A stretch of 22,941 nucleotides of DNA, from positions 1 through 22,941 of the forward strand of contig CAYOQO010000015.1 in assembly GCA_964406135.1 (NCBI GenBank). Reading direction: 5' to 3'. Shown in pieces: positions 15,371 to 22,883 of this stretch (positions are counted from its first letter, which is position 1; each line of letters opens with the position of its first letter). The position numbers were made by a program, and so were the translations under genes. This stretch comes from JACPFN01 sp964406135 (GTDB lineage: Bacteria; Babelota; Babeliae; Babelales; Chromulinivoraceae). The notes under the pieces are model-generated. The model did no database searches, was not told the origin of the DNA, and worked only from the letters and a program-made list of their open reading frames with translations.

Positions 15371-16405
15371 TCATCCAATTCGCTTTGTATGATTATGATA
15401 AGGAGACGGTAAAGATCTATCCTTAAAATCTACATTTTTTTGAGCTTCTACAATTCTTTGAGCTTCTACAAGGCTTCGAGCATTTTCTTGACGTTTATAA
15501 ACTTCTTGGAACCTAAGAGCTTCTTCCATTCTTCGAGCTTCTTCCATTCTTCGAGCTTCTGCAACTCTTATAGCTTCTGCTTGTCTTTCTGCATTTATTA
15601 CACCTTGTTCAACGAGTTCGCCTGGAACTCGTTGAGCTCGTTCAGCGAGTTCCAGGTCGTATAAAGGACGGTATACGACCCTTGGAACGCCAACCCCTGC
15701 CTCCGAGTATGTTCTGTCTAATAGGAAAGCATCATTGCTTGAAGCGATTCCTGGTAAAGATCTTCTAACCCATGGAAAATTTTCTGGGCTACACTTTGCA
15801 GACTCCAAAATTAACTCCGCACATACTTTTACCATAGACCGCATGTAATTCATTGCTGGTTCCAATACTGGCAATTCATTTCCTATAGATTTTTGTACAA
15901 GTGCGTTAGGGTGGAGATTAAAATGCTCCCGTGGTGCTTCTAAAGCATTATTCCATTGTTGAATTTCTGCAATCATTTCGGCTGGCAAATTCAACATTAC
16001 TGCTGTATCTAAAGGTATTGACTGAATGTTCTTTATTGTAAAACCATAGGGATCCCTAACGTGAACATGCCCTTTAAAATACACCCTAAGATCATCCTTA
16101 AGTTTTTTGCTATACATTGCGTCCTTATTTATTCTTTCATCAGGATTCATTTTTTTATTTATTGCCCGCAATGCTGCAACATTACCAAAAAGAATTGCTA
16201 AATCGCGAAACTTAACGTCCGTTAAATGTGGTGCATCCTCTGCAATAATTCGAGGATCTTTGTTAATAATATTTTCTACAACTGCATCATCACCATTTAA
16301 AATGGCAACATATAACTGTTCTTTTTCAGCCTTACCTGATGTATGTATGGTTTGTAATGAAAATAAGCAAAAGGCCGTAGCGTACACGAAAAAATTATTT
16401 TTCAT
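15371..16405 (-). CDS. Exported protein with ankyrin-like N-terminus and charged coiled-coil C-terminus
   Basis: 344 residues. Seen: a signal peptide (about 1-23), then one or two ankyrin-like helical units (about 28-85: EQLYVAILNGDDAVVENII and FRDLAILFGNVAALRAINK), a middle region without recognised motifs, and an Arg/Glu/Ala-rich helical C-terminus (about 265-325) with a perfect tandem EARRME duplication. Shine-Dalgarno AGGG is 7 bases before the ATG, and a near-consensus promoter lies just upstream. Ankyrin proteins are common effectors or protein-binding factors in host-associated bacteria, but the partner here is unknown. Just past the stop, a shifted frame reads LDDYSDSFKKRIE before its own stop, so the C-terminus may have been changed by a small duplication or frameshift. 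Confidence 0.75.
   Translation of the reverse strand: MKNNFFVYATAFCLFSLQTIHTSGKAEKEQLYVAILNGDDAVVENIINKDPRIIAEDAPHLTDVKFRDLAILFGNVAALRAINKKMNPDERINKDAMYSKKLKDDLRVYFKGHVHVRDPYGFTIKNIQSIPLDTAVMLNLPAEMIAEIQQWNNALEAPREHFNLHPNALVQKSIGNELPVLEPAMNYMRSMVKVCAELILESAKCSPENFPWVRRSLPGIASSNDAFLLDRTYSEAGVGVPRVVYRPLYDLELAERAQRVPGELVEQGVINAERQAEAIRVAEARRMEEARRMEEALRFQEVYKRQENARSLVEAQRIVEAQKNVDFKDRSLPSPYHNHTKRIG
15517..15552 (-). repeat. Perfect 18-base tandem duplication inside the ankyrin-like gene
   Basis: GAGCTTCTTCCATTCTTC occurs twice in immediate succession (15517-15534, 15535-15552), encoding EARRME twice. A diverged third unit follows. Typical substrate for replication slippage; length may vary between strains. 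Confidence 0.9.
15607..15680. repeat. Nested palindrome cluster inside the ankyrin-like gene
   Basis: Three consecutive hairpins: GTTCAACGAGTTC / GAACTCGTTGAGC (15607-15619 with 15625-15637, one mismatch); CTGGAACTCG / CGAGTTCCAG (15622-15631 with 15646-15655); GGTCGTATA / TATACGACC (15655-15663 with 15672-15680). Arms of the first two overlap, so they are alternative structures. The segment encodes residues about 242-267 in frame and joins the globular part to the coiled coil. It is richer in GC than the surrounding gene. Confidence 0.8.
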
Positions 16406-16448
16406 AAGATATCCCTATTTATACCCCTATATAAATTATATATTCTTA

Positions 16449-16477
16449 ATTATAGATAAAACACTATCTTTAATCAA
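16449..16477 (-). promoter_or_regulatory. Promoter of the ankyrin-like gene
   Basis: On the minus strand: -35 TTGATT (16477-16472), 17-base spacer, perfect -10 TATAAT (16454-16449), about 43 bases before the ATG at 16405. It shows that this gene can be expressed independently of the two minus-strand genes upstream. Confidence 0.75.
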
Positions 16478-16515
16478 GAGTTTGGTGTTGGATGGCAACA
16501 TGGTTTATACAATTG

Positions 16516-18216
16516 TTAAGCATTTTCAAAATCATGCATCCAGTCAAAAAACTTCTTATCTCGAGTTTCTTTAAATTTTTTTGTAGCTTTTTCAATTTTT
16601 GGCGTTACGCTGCGAATTGCTTTGTACAGATCTGCAGCTTGAATTTGAGCTTTCATCACATCCTCTGCAAAAGCTTTTTCAGCATCGGTGAGCAAACTTG
16701 CATCACCAGGTTGAATCAATCGACCATTCTGTACTAAAAAATTTGAAAAAAGCTCTGCATGTTTTAATGGATCACGAGTGATTAAAAGAACTCCGGTTGG
16801 ATCTTTAATCAAATCCCAATGAGCACCAATCACAGAAACTACACCATTTTTCATCAATTTTGCTGCCTTTGCTCGTGCATGAAACCATTGTCCATACTCA
16901 AACAATGATGGCAAAGTTGCCAGCGATGGAATGTAAAATAAATTATTATTTTGATGATCAACATAATCTTTTTTATTGATCAAAACTACATAGCCCACAG
17001 GCTTTGCAAATGAAGTATCATGAATCGATGTATCACCATGCCCACAACCACTCAAATAGGTATAAGCACACGCAAAAGGATCATTTACCAAACCTGCAAA
17101 CAATGAAATACCAAAAGAAATTGAATAGGGCGCATTATTTTTTTCTTTATACTTTTTCCAGAATGGAACTTCTGGAACACCAAAAGCTGAAATTTGATAG
17201 TCAGACATTGCATCAAAATCCTGATCAAATTGATCATCTCGTTTTGCTGAATCAGAATATTCAAATTCTTTATACAGCGTTGATCCGATTAATGATTTTT
17301 TTACAGGTTTTTTACCCATAGAAACTTCCATTAATTCTACATTTGAACCTCGAAATAACATTGCTTTATTGTGCTGCCGAGCTTCATATTCCAATCGAAC
17401 AACATTTTCAATAATTTTATGTCGTGAATCATCTTGCTCAACGTTAAGTAAACACCGAGCATACGCACTTGTTGCTGGATCCATATTAAAAACAAGAGCT
17501 TCCTGCAATAATATTTTTAACATTTGTTGTACATTGTTTTGTAAAAATTGAGAAATTTCTTGACCATTTTTACAAAAATTTAATCCAGAAAAATGAGTAT
17601 TTAAAAAATTAAACAATCGATAATTGATCAACAATACGGGTGAAGCTGTTGCATACGAAATCATTTTTAAAAATTTAAATCTTGAAAACTTTTGTTTATC
17701 AAAAAATAAAGAATTTATCTGTTTAAAAGTTTGTTGTATGCGCAATCGAACTTCTTGCGCAGAAAGATCTTCCATTTTTAACAAATCAAAAAAATCTACC
17801 AGTAAATCATAATTATGCATGCTTGTAGCATCAATTATTTTTTTATCGAAAAATTGTTCTTTTTTAAAATATTGCGCCAAACAAAAAAGTTCATACAAAC
17901 TTGTTGGTATAAAAACTACTTGCAAATAAAGTTCAGGCATTGCTTGTTGCAATTTTTTTTGAATAAAAAGTTCTTCAGCATACGGGATATCAGCTGACAA
18001 AAGTTCATTTTTTTCTTGCTCTGTCAAATCTGAACCTAAGCACATGGGCCACTGATATTTTTGTAAAATTTCTGAAATCTGATCATTAAATTTTAAAGAT
18101 TCTGCCTCACTGAGCGCTTCATAACCAAAATGATTTTTTTTGATAATCAAAAGTTCAGCATAGCAAACTTCAACAATCAAACTTGCAATCATGATTGCAT
18201 TTTTTACATGATTCAT
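16516..18216 (-). CDS. Large secreted protein of unknown function
   Basis: 566 residues, not recognised with certainty. Seen: a signal peptide (about 1-20), a helical N-terminal half (about 30-275), and a C-terminal half with an alpha/beta look: NKAMLFRGSNVELMEVS (283-299), then PYSISFGISLFAGLVNDP (363-380), ACAYTYLSG, GYVVLINKKDYV (408-419), and a helical basic tail (about 515-560). The FRG-to-SIS arrangement followed by a core strand faintly resembles the R-S-E layout of ADP-ribosyltransferase folds, but no clear catalytic Glu motif is identified, so this is only a hint. Shine-Dalgarno AAGGAG is 5 bases before the ATG. It starts 26 bases after the DDAH-like gene, so the two are one operon. 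Confidence 0.72.
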   Translation of the reverse strand: MNHVKNAIMIASLIVEVCYAELLIIKKNHFGYEALSEAESLKFNDQISEILQKYQWPMCLGSDLTEQEKNELLSADIPYAEELFIQKKLQQAMPELYLQVVFIPTSLYELFCLAQYFKKEQFFDKKIIDATSMHNYDLLVDFFDLLKMEDLSAQEVRLRIQQTFKQINSLFFDKQKFSRFKFLKMISYATASPVLLINYRLFNFLNTHFSGLNFCKNGQEISQFLQNNVQQMLKILLQEALVFNMDPATSAYARCLLNVEQDDSRHKIIENVVRLEYEARQHNKAMLFRGSNVELMEVSMGKKPVKKSLIGSTLYKEFEYSDSAKRDDQFDQDFDAMSDYQISAFGVPEVPFWKKYKEKNNAPYSISFGISLFAGLVNDPFACAYTYLSGCGHGDTSIHDTSFAKPVGYVVLINKKDYVDHQNNNLFYIPSLATLPSLFEYGQWFHARAKAAKLMKNGVVSVIGAHWDLIKDPTGVLLITRDPLKHAELFSNFLVQNGRLIQPGDASLLTDAEKAFAEDVMKAQIQAADLYKAIRSVTPKIEKATKKFKETRDKKFFDWMHDFENA

Positions 18217-18242
18217 ACCAACTCCTTATTTTTTCTACTATC

Positions 18243-19175
18243 CTACGCACGAAGCAATGGTCGAGTTAAGCAGGTAGCCCCGCCTTCAGCTTTGAGTGAA
18301 AGCTCATTGCCAACATAGGTATAAACTGTACACCCTGCAGCTTCAAGCATTGCTATGGTTTTTGTGTTATTCGCCAGCATCAAAACAACATTTGGTTTGA
18401 TTGCCAAAATATTGGGTGCCATGGTTGCATATTCAGATTCATCAACCGGAAACAGTTCAATGCCATTTTTTTCAAGCAGTTCCAAAAAAGCAATAGGAAA
18501 ATATTTTAAATAAACCACAGCTTTTTTATGATCTACAAAACTGATCAATGACTGCAAATGAAGACACGCTTGCTTTCCCTGATCATACGGCAAATCAAAT
18601 TGAAGCACTTGAACTCCACATGGTTGCAAAGTTGCACGAATTTGATCAATTCCTTCTTGATTTGTTCGAAAACCTCGTCCAATTGCCAAAATGTTTTGAG
18701 TGATCCACAACATATCACCACCTTCAGCAGTGGCAGAACCTGAAAGTTCACACAAAATTGGAATATTTAAATTTTTTAATTTATGTTTTATAGCTGCAGA
18801 TTCACCATGACGCAATGGTTTTCCCATCTGAAAAATAATTGCTCCAAAATCGGTCACCATTGCAGGATCATGCACAAAAATAGCATCCGCATGAAATGGT
18901 AATGATTCATCATGATAGACAACTTCAACACCTTCAAATTTTAAAATGTCCACGATTTTTTGATGCTCATCAAGCGCTTTTTGCAAATCTGGTTGCTCTG
19001 TGTAATGCCAAACTTCTGGATTTGCAGATCCAAATGTTGCATCAGGTTTTCGTACCAGCACTTTTTTTAAGTTGGTCACCATACTATGTCCGCCATATTC
19101 TTTTCCTTGCAAAATTTCATGCGCCAAAAAGAAAAAGGCCAATAACCAAACCTTAAATTTTTTGATATCCATCAT
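18243..19175 (-). CDS. Exported DDAH/arginine-deiminase-superfamily hydrolase
   Basis: 310 residues. Guanidino-group-modifying enzymes of this fold hydrolyse dimethylarginine, arginine or related guanidines, or transfer amidino groups. Seen: signal peptide (about 5-24), VHDPAMVT and RHGE in the substrate-binding first half, EGGD at 151-154, RTNQEGIDQIR, the catalytic-type His in CLHLQS (His206), and Cys302 in GGATCLTRPLLR at the C-terminus. The Asp/His/Cys set is complete and the length fits DDAH-like members. The EGGD, HLQS and GGATCL blocks fit dimethylarginine dimethylaminohydrolase best, but substrate cannot be fixed from sequence. Two ATGs (19175, 19172) follow AAGGA; 19172 has the better 6-base spacing. 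First gene of a minus-strand operon with the 566-residue secreted protein. Confidence 0.87.
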   Translation of the reverse strand: MMDIKKFKVWLLAFFFLAHEILQGKEYGGHSMVTNLKKVLVRKPDATFGSANPEVWHYTEQPDLQKALDEHQKIVDILKFEGVEVVYHDESLPFHADAIFVHDPAMVTDFGAIIFQMGKPLRHGESAAIKHKLKNLNIPILCELSGSATAEGGDMLWITQNILAIGRGFRTNQEGIDQIRATLQPCGVQVLQFDLPYDQGKQACLHLQSLISFVDHKKAVVYLKYFPIAFLELLEKNGIELFPVDESEYATMAPNILAIKPNVVLMLANNTKTIAMLEAAGCTVYTYVGNELSLKAEGGATCLTRPLLRA

Positions 19176-19207
19176 CTATCCTTTTTTTATTAATTTATTT
19201 TTTTCAC

Positions 19208-19235
19208 GGTATAAGCAATAGCAAAAATAGTACAA
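19208..19235 (-). promoter_or_regulatory. Possible promoter of the DDAH-like operon
   Basis: On the minus strand: TTGTAC (19235-19230), 16-base spacer, TATACC (19213-19208), about 33 bases before the start codon. Both boxes are imperfect. The intergenic space is short and shared with divergent ychF. Confidence 0.35.
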
Positions 19236-19285
19236 CTATGTTACACTTTTTCAAAACTAAATCTTTAACAAAATATATAAAATTT

Positions 19286-20389
19286 ATGAATTTAAAAATC
19301 GGTCTTGTCGGTCTTCCAAACGTTGGCAAATCAACATTATTTAACGCACTTACCAACTCATCAGTTCCTGCAGAAAATTATCCTTTTTGCACCATTGATC
19401 CACATGTTGCAATCACGCATGTGCCTGATGCTCGTATGCAAAAGCTCCAGGAAATTTACAACTCAAAAAAACAAATTCCTGCATCAGTTTCATTTGTCGA
19501 CATTGCAGGCCTGGTCAAAGGTGCTGCACAAGGACAAGGACTTGGCAACCAATTTTTAAGCAATATTCGTGAAGTAGATTTAATTTTACATGTCCTGCGC
19601 TGCTTTGAAGATATCAATATCATCCGTGAACAAGGTGACATTAATCCAATTGATGATTATGAAACCATCATGAATGAACTGATGCTCAAAGACCTTGAAA
19701 GCATTCAAAAAAGACAAGAAAAAATTACCGCAATGCTTAAAAATCAAGGCACAGCACCACAAGAAAAAAAAGATTTGACTGATGAAGCAGAACTTTTAAA
19801 AAATATTGCACAAGCAATTGATAAACTTGATGCTCCAACAATTCGCAAATTAGTTACATCTGCAAAAGTTCCAACAGTTCCGTTAATTTCTGCAAAAAAT
19901 TTTTTAGTGATTGCCAACGTGTCTGAAGCTGAACTTGAAAACCCTACTTCAAACAAACATGTACAAAAATTAATTGAAACTTTTGGCAAAGATCGCGTGA
20001 TTCCTGTGTGTGTCAAAGTTGAGTCAGAACTTTCAAGCCTTGAAGGTGCTGAACGAATCGAAATGATGGAAATGTTGGGGATTAAAACTCCAACATTGCA
20101 AACAATTATTGCTCAAAGTTTTTACAACCTTGGACTTATCACATTTTTTACGTGCGGACCTCAAGAAATTCATGCATGGCCGATTGTCAAAAATACAACC
20201 ATTCGCAACGCTGCAGGAGAAATTCACTCAGATTTGCAGCGTGGATTTATTTGTGCAGAAGTTTTTAATTATCAAGATGTTGTCAATACTCCTCTTTCAA
20301 AATTAAAAGATTTGGGTAAAGTACGAACTGAAGGTAAAGATTATTTGGTCCAAGATGGTGACATTGTACTCATTAAATTTAACGTCTAA
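19286..20389 (+). CDS. ychF: YchF/OLA1-family ATPase
   Basis: Universally conserved Obg-type P-loop protein that prefers ATP and binds ribosomes; roles in translation and stress are reported. Seen (367 residues from ATG 19286): G1 GLPNVGKS (9-16), the NYPFCTIDPH switch I region, DIAGLVKGA (72-80), a coiled-coil insert (about 130-180), NVSE (211-214) in place of the NKxD guanine motif as expected for this ATP-using family, and a C-terminal TGS domain (about 284-365: ITFFTCGPQEIHAW...RGFICAEVFNY...DGDIVLIKFNV). An ATG at 19238 would add 16 residues not found in the family, so 19286 is chosen, giving the normal length; neither start has a visible Shine-Dalgarno. Confidence 0.96.
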   Translation: MNLKIGLVGLPNVGKSTLFNALTNSSVPAENYPFCTIDPHVAITHVPDARMQKLQEIYNSKKQIPASVSFVDIAGLVKGAAQGQGLGNQFLSNIREVDLILHVLRCFEDINIIREQGDINPIDDYETIMNELMLKDLESIQKRQEKITAMLKNQGTAPQEKKDLTDEAELLKNIAQAIDKLDAPTIRKLVTSAKVPTVPLISAKNFLVIANVSEAELENPTSNKHVQKLIETFGKDRVIPVCVKVESELSSLEGAERIEMMEMLGIKTPTLQTIIAQSFYNLGLITFFTCGPQEIHAWPIVKNTTIRNAAGEIHSDLQRGFICAEVFNYQDVVNTPLSKLKDLGKVRTEGKDYLVQDGDIVLIKFNV

Positions 20390-20436
20390 AGCAACACTCA
20401 ATCTTTAATATTATTTATTTAAAAAAAGGATTATGT

Positions 20437-20943
20437 ATGGCAACAAATATTTTTGATTTCCTTCCTACCATTTCTGCAGTCATGATCATTAAATTTTTTA
20501 TAGCAGCAATCATCATAATCGGTACCCGCATGCTTATTGCTCGAGTCACACCTGTTATTCATGATTTATGTAAAAAAAATAATCTCGATCAACACAACTG
20601 CCACATTTTAAGCAAAGTATTCAGCTACACATTCACGATTTTTGGTGTCACCATTGCATTGCAAAATCTTGGTGTCGAAGTATCTATGCTCATTGCTGCA
20701 TTTGGTATCACCGGCATCGTTTTAAGCTATGGAATGAAAGATATTGTTGCAAATTTTATTGCAGGTATTTTGATCATGGGATACAAACATATCAAAATTG
20801 ATGACTATGTAAAAATTAAAGATTGGGAAGGCCAAGTGATCGACATCAACTTGCGATACACAACATTGCGTCATCATGACATGCATGTTTTTATTCCAAA
20901 CTTAGTTTTATACACTGAAACTGTCGGAATTATTCGAAAATAA
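20437..20943 (+). CDS. Short MscS-like mechanosensitive channel (pore and beta domain only)
   Basis: 168 residues. Seen: two membrane helices (about 13-35 and 60-80), a pore-lining TM3-like helix (about 84-114, LIAAFGITGIVLSYGMKDIVANFIAGILIM), and the beta domain IKIDDYVKIKDWEGQVIDIN...TTLRHHDMHVFIPN. It stops about 14 residues after the PN motif, so the alpha/beta vestibule that closes E. coli MscS (286 residues) is missing, and so is one N-terminal helix. The stop is clean and in a conserved operon-like overlap, so this looks like a genuine minimal form, not a frameshift. Shine-Dalgarno AAGGA is 6 bases before ATG 20437. The next gene overlaps its stop codon by one base. Confidence 0.87.
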   Translation: MATNIFDFLPTISAVMIIKFFIAAIIIIGTRMLIARVTPVIHDLCKKNNLDQHNCHILSKVFSYTFTIFGVTIALQNLGVEVSMLIAAFGITGIVLSYGMKDIVANFIAGILIMGYKHIKIDDYVKIKDWEGQVIDINLRYTTLRHHDMHVFIPNLVLYTETVGIIRK

Positions 20944-21710
20944 TGGCACAAAAATTAATTTTTAATATTTTAATTTTTTTCACACATGAAATTTATACCG
21001 TCAATCTTTCAGCAATATTTATAAAAAAATCAAAACATTTACAAAAAATTACTTTACCTCAATTAAAAAAGCTTCATAAAATTGAACAAAGAAAAAATAT
21101 TCATGAGGTGCAATATCTTCTACCAGAAACTAAAATATGCACCGATCAAAAATTAATTTCAGCATTTTTAATTATGCAAAAAAAAATGCAACTCAATCGC
21201 ATCATTCCATTATTTGAAAAACATTTTTTACCAAAATCTTATTGCGCTTGTTATTGTATCAATCCTTCTGCAATCGTTATATCAACCACAGAATTTCAAG
21301 AAGCGCTACCGACGGTAATTCATCATACACTACTTCATGAGCTACGACATTACCAACAAAATTTAGCAAAGATTAATGCAACTACAACCAATAGCAAAGT
21401 CATACAAAAATTAGAAGAAGATGCTGAAACTTTTGCAACACAAAATATGCCATGCTTTGTTTGCAGTTATTTACTCCAACAAAAATCGTTTCCAACGGCA
21501 CATCCTTTAGGATATTTTTGCGAAGCTGATTATGCATCATATTTGCAAAAAAATTTAAAAAATAAATCACTTTGCAAAGCGCATCGCAATTTTAAACCAT
21601 CAGATCTTAAAAATTTAAATCCAGAAATTGATTTTTATTGTGGACCACTGAAAGATCGAACTCCCAAAATAATTCAACCAATGTCGTTTATTTCAACATC
21701 AAAATTTTAA
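20943..21710 (+). CDS. Putative HExxH zinc metallopeptidase-like protein
   Basis: 255 residues, family not recognised. Seen: a hydrophobic N-terminus (about 3-25) that may be a signal peptide or membrane anchor, HTLLHELRHYQQNLAK with HELRH at 132-136 as a zinc-binding/catalytic pattern, and LEEDAETFATQ at 157-167, placed like the third ligand Glu helix of gluzincin-type peptidases; about ten cysteines including CACYC (101-105), PCFVC (170-174), YFC and FYC may bind a second metal or form disulfides. The start ATG overlaps the TAA of the MscS-like gene (TAATG), so translation is coupled and a joint function is plausible. Metallopeptidase activity is inference from the motif pair. Confidence 0.7.
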   Translation: MAQKLIFNILIFFTHEIYTVNLSAIFIKKSKHLQKITLPQLKKLHKIEQRKNIHEVQYLLPETKICTDQKLISAFLIMQKKMQLNRIIPLFEKHFLPKSYCACYCINPSAIVISTTEFQEALPTVIHHTLLHELRHYQQNLAKINATTTNSKVIQKLEEDAETFATQNMPCFVCSYLLQQKSFPTAHPLGYFCEADYASYLQKNLKNKSLCKAHRNFKPSDLKNLNPEIDFYCGPLKDRTPKIIQPMSFISTSKF

Positions 21711-22309
21711 AAAAAATTCATTTTTTGCAATGCTTGACGCAATTTAAACATAGGCATTCCAACAATTGCAGAATAATTTCCACGGATTTCGGTAACAAAT
21801 TGTTCTCCAAAACCTTGAATCGAAATTGCACCACTGACCATCAAATATGGAATTTTGCTCAAATAAAGATCAAGACAATCATCAGGAACTTGAACCGTGC
21901 ACCATGCTTGATCATAATCCAATATTTGCTCAAGGGTATGCCACGTACCATTTTTAAATTCTTTTTTTTCTAAACAAAAAGCAGTACCTGTGCGTGTAGG
22001 ATTTTTGTCAGAAATCATGCGCATAGCATCAGCACGATCGACAGGCTTGCCCATCAATTTCCCTTGATGATTTAACGTTAACGTATCTGCTGTCAACACA
22101 AATGCAATTTGTCCTTCATGACCAATTGGCAATGCAACATGCTTCATTTTTAAAAGAGCCAGATGCTGAACCACAACATCAATCGGTTGTGAAAGATCAC
22201 ACTGTGTTTCATCAGCGGTATGCGAAACTAATTCAAAAGGTATTTCTGCTTCGATTAATAATTTTTTGCGCCCTGCAGAACCTGAAGCAAGATATAAAAT
22301 TGGTTTCAT
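21707..22309 (-). CDS. maf: Maf-family nucleoside triphosphate pyrophosphatase
   Basis: Hydrolyses non-canonical or excess nucleoside triphosphates to the monophosphate and PPi; family members have been linked to division arrest and housecleaning. Seen (200 residues): ILYLASGSAGRKKLL (4-18) for the usual SxSPRR start, VLTADTLTL (71-79, Asp75), LMGKP (85-89), TGTAFCL, and GAISIQGFGEQFVTEIRGNYSAIVGMP in the C-terminal part, matching GAYAIQG...GSYSNVVGLP. ATG 22309 is chosen with GGAAA upstream; the longer frame from 22372 would translate a dispersed hairpin repeat and extend the protein by 21 residues unknown to the family. It converges on the metallopeptidase-like gene, and the two stop codons overlap by four bases (TTAA). 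Confidence 0.93.
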   Translation of the reverse strand: MKPILYLASGSAGRKKLLIEAEIPFELVSHTADETQCDLSQPIDVVVQHLALLKMKHVALPIGHEGQIAFVLTADTLTLNHQGKLMGKPVDRADAMRMISDKNPTRTGTAFCLEKKEFKNGTWHTLEQILDYDQAWCTVQVPDDCLDLYLSKIPYLMVSGAISIQGFGEQFVTEIRGNYSAIVGMPMFKLRQALQKMNFF

Positions 22310-22345
22310 AAATTTTCCGAAATAAGAATTTTTATAAATTTCTGG

Positions 22346-22370
22346 ATCCCAGACTACGATCTGGGATGAC
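22346..22370 (-). repeat. Dispersed hairpin repeat, copy 5
   Basis: 7-bp hairpin ATCCCAG-ACTACGAT-CTGGGAT (22346-22367). On the minus strand it reads TGTCATCCCAG...CTGGGATCCAG, the same head and tail as the copy at 7921-8037 but without its long insert. It lies between the tRNA terminator and the maf start. Confidence 0.7.
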
Positions 22371-22379
22371 ATGCATAAA

Positions 22380-22409
22380 AAAACCCGGACTTTTTAAGTT
22401 CCGGGTTTT
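22380..22409 (-). terminator. Terminator downstream of tRNA-Gln
   Basis: 10-bp stem AAAACCCGGA / TCCGGGTTTT (22380-22389 with 22400-22409) with a 10-base loop; on the minus strand it is followed by a T-run. It sits 13 bases past the CCA end of the tRNA. The A/T flanks would also let it work for plus-strand transcripts. Confidence 0.88.
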
Positions 22410-22422
22410 TTGTATTAATCTC

Positions 22423-22497
22423 TGGTTGGAGCGGGAGGATTCGAACCTCCGCATGCCTGCACCAAAAACAGGTGCCTTACCACTTGGCCACGCTCCA
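22423..22497 (-). tRNA. tRNA-Gln (anticodon UUG), CCA encoded
   Basis: Full cloverleaf on the minus strand: acceptor TGGAGCG / CGCTCCA, D-arm GCCAAGTGGTAAGGC, anticodon arm CCTGT-TTTTGGT-GCAGG with anticodon TTG (reads CAA/CAG by wobble), T-arm GGAGG-TTCGAAT-CCTCC, discriminator A, then CCA. 75 bases including CCA. The CCAAGTGGTAAGGCACC block matches bacterial glutamine tRNAs. It begins 10 bases after the spoVG stop codon, so it may be processed from a spoVG-tRNA transcript. Confidence 0.97.
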
Positions 22498-22507
22498 ACA
22501 GAATTTT

Positions 22508-22771
22508 TTAAGCAATAATTTCAACTGATTTTTTAAACTCTTCAACGATTGAATCTTCAACCAATTTGCGAGTTTCAGAATTTAACGGGTGAACAATGTC
22601 ACGAAATCCGTCTTTTCTGCGACGTGATGGCATTGATACAAACAAGCCATTATCACCTTCTATAATTTTCAAATCTCTTACGATGAAACAATCATCAAAG
22701 ACCATGGTCGCATATGCTTTCAATCTACCGCTGTCTTGTACTGGATAGACTTTAACTTCTGTAATCTTCAT
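22508..22771 (-). CDS. spoVG: SpoVG-family nucleic-acid-binding regulator
   Basis: 87 residues, normal for the shorter members. Seen: MKITEVKVYPVQDSGRLKAY at the N-terminus, FDDCFIVRDLKIIEGDNGLF and VSMPSRRRKDGFRDIVHPLN, which are the family signature, then a C-terminal helix (ETRKLVEDSIVEEFKKS). SpoVG binds DNA and RNA and modulates gene expression in Firmicutes and Borrelia; its role outside spore formers is little known. Shine-Dalgarno AAGGA is 8 bases before the ATG at 22771. The gene is followed directly by tRNA-Gln and preceded by a structured 170-base leader region. Confidence 0.95.
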   Translation of the reverse strand: MKITEVKVYPVQDSGRLKAYATMVFDDCFIVRDLKIIEGDNGLFVSMPSRRRKDGFRDIVHPLNSETRKLVEDSIVEEFKKSVEIIA

Positions 22772-22883
22772 CTATCGTGTCCTTATGTTTTAATGTCTTT
22801 ATCCAAATCATGCTACTCACATGGACAGGTTTCCTTTTTTATGATCCTCCTGTTGTTAAAAGCTTGATTACTACTCCAATGAA

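Noticed and set aside
15440..15664. Ser/Phe-rich plus-strand frame and short repeats that could suggest a CRISPR-like array
   Set aside because: The repeats are a perfect 18-base in-frame duplication without spacers, and the frame mirrors the EARRME coiled coil.
16107..16574. Plus-strand frame of 155 codons over the start of the ankyrin-like gene
   Set aside because: Antisense to a gene with a signal peptide, Shine-Dalgarno and near-consensus promoter; no initiation signal of its own.
19238..19285. Upstream start for ychF
   Set aside because: The 16 extra residues are not part of the family and no Shine-Dalgarno supports the earlier ATG.
22310..22372. Upstream extension of maf (21 more residues)
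   Set aside because: The extra codons lie in a dispersed hairpin repeat and precede the conserved family start; ATG 22309 has a fitting spacing to GGAAA.
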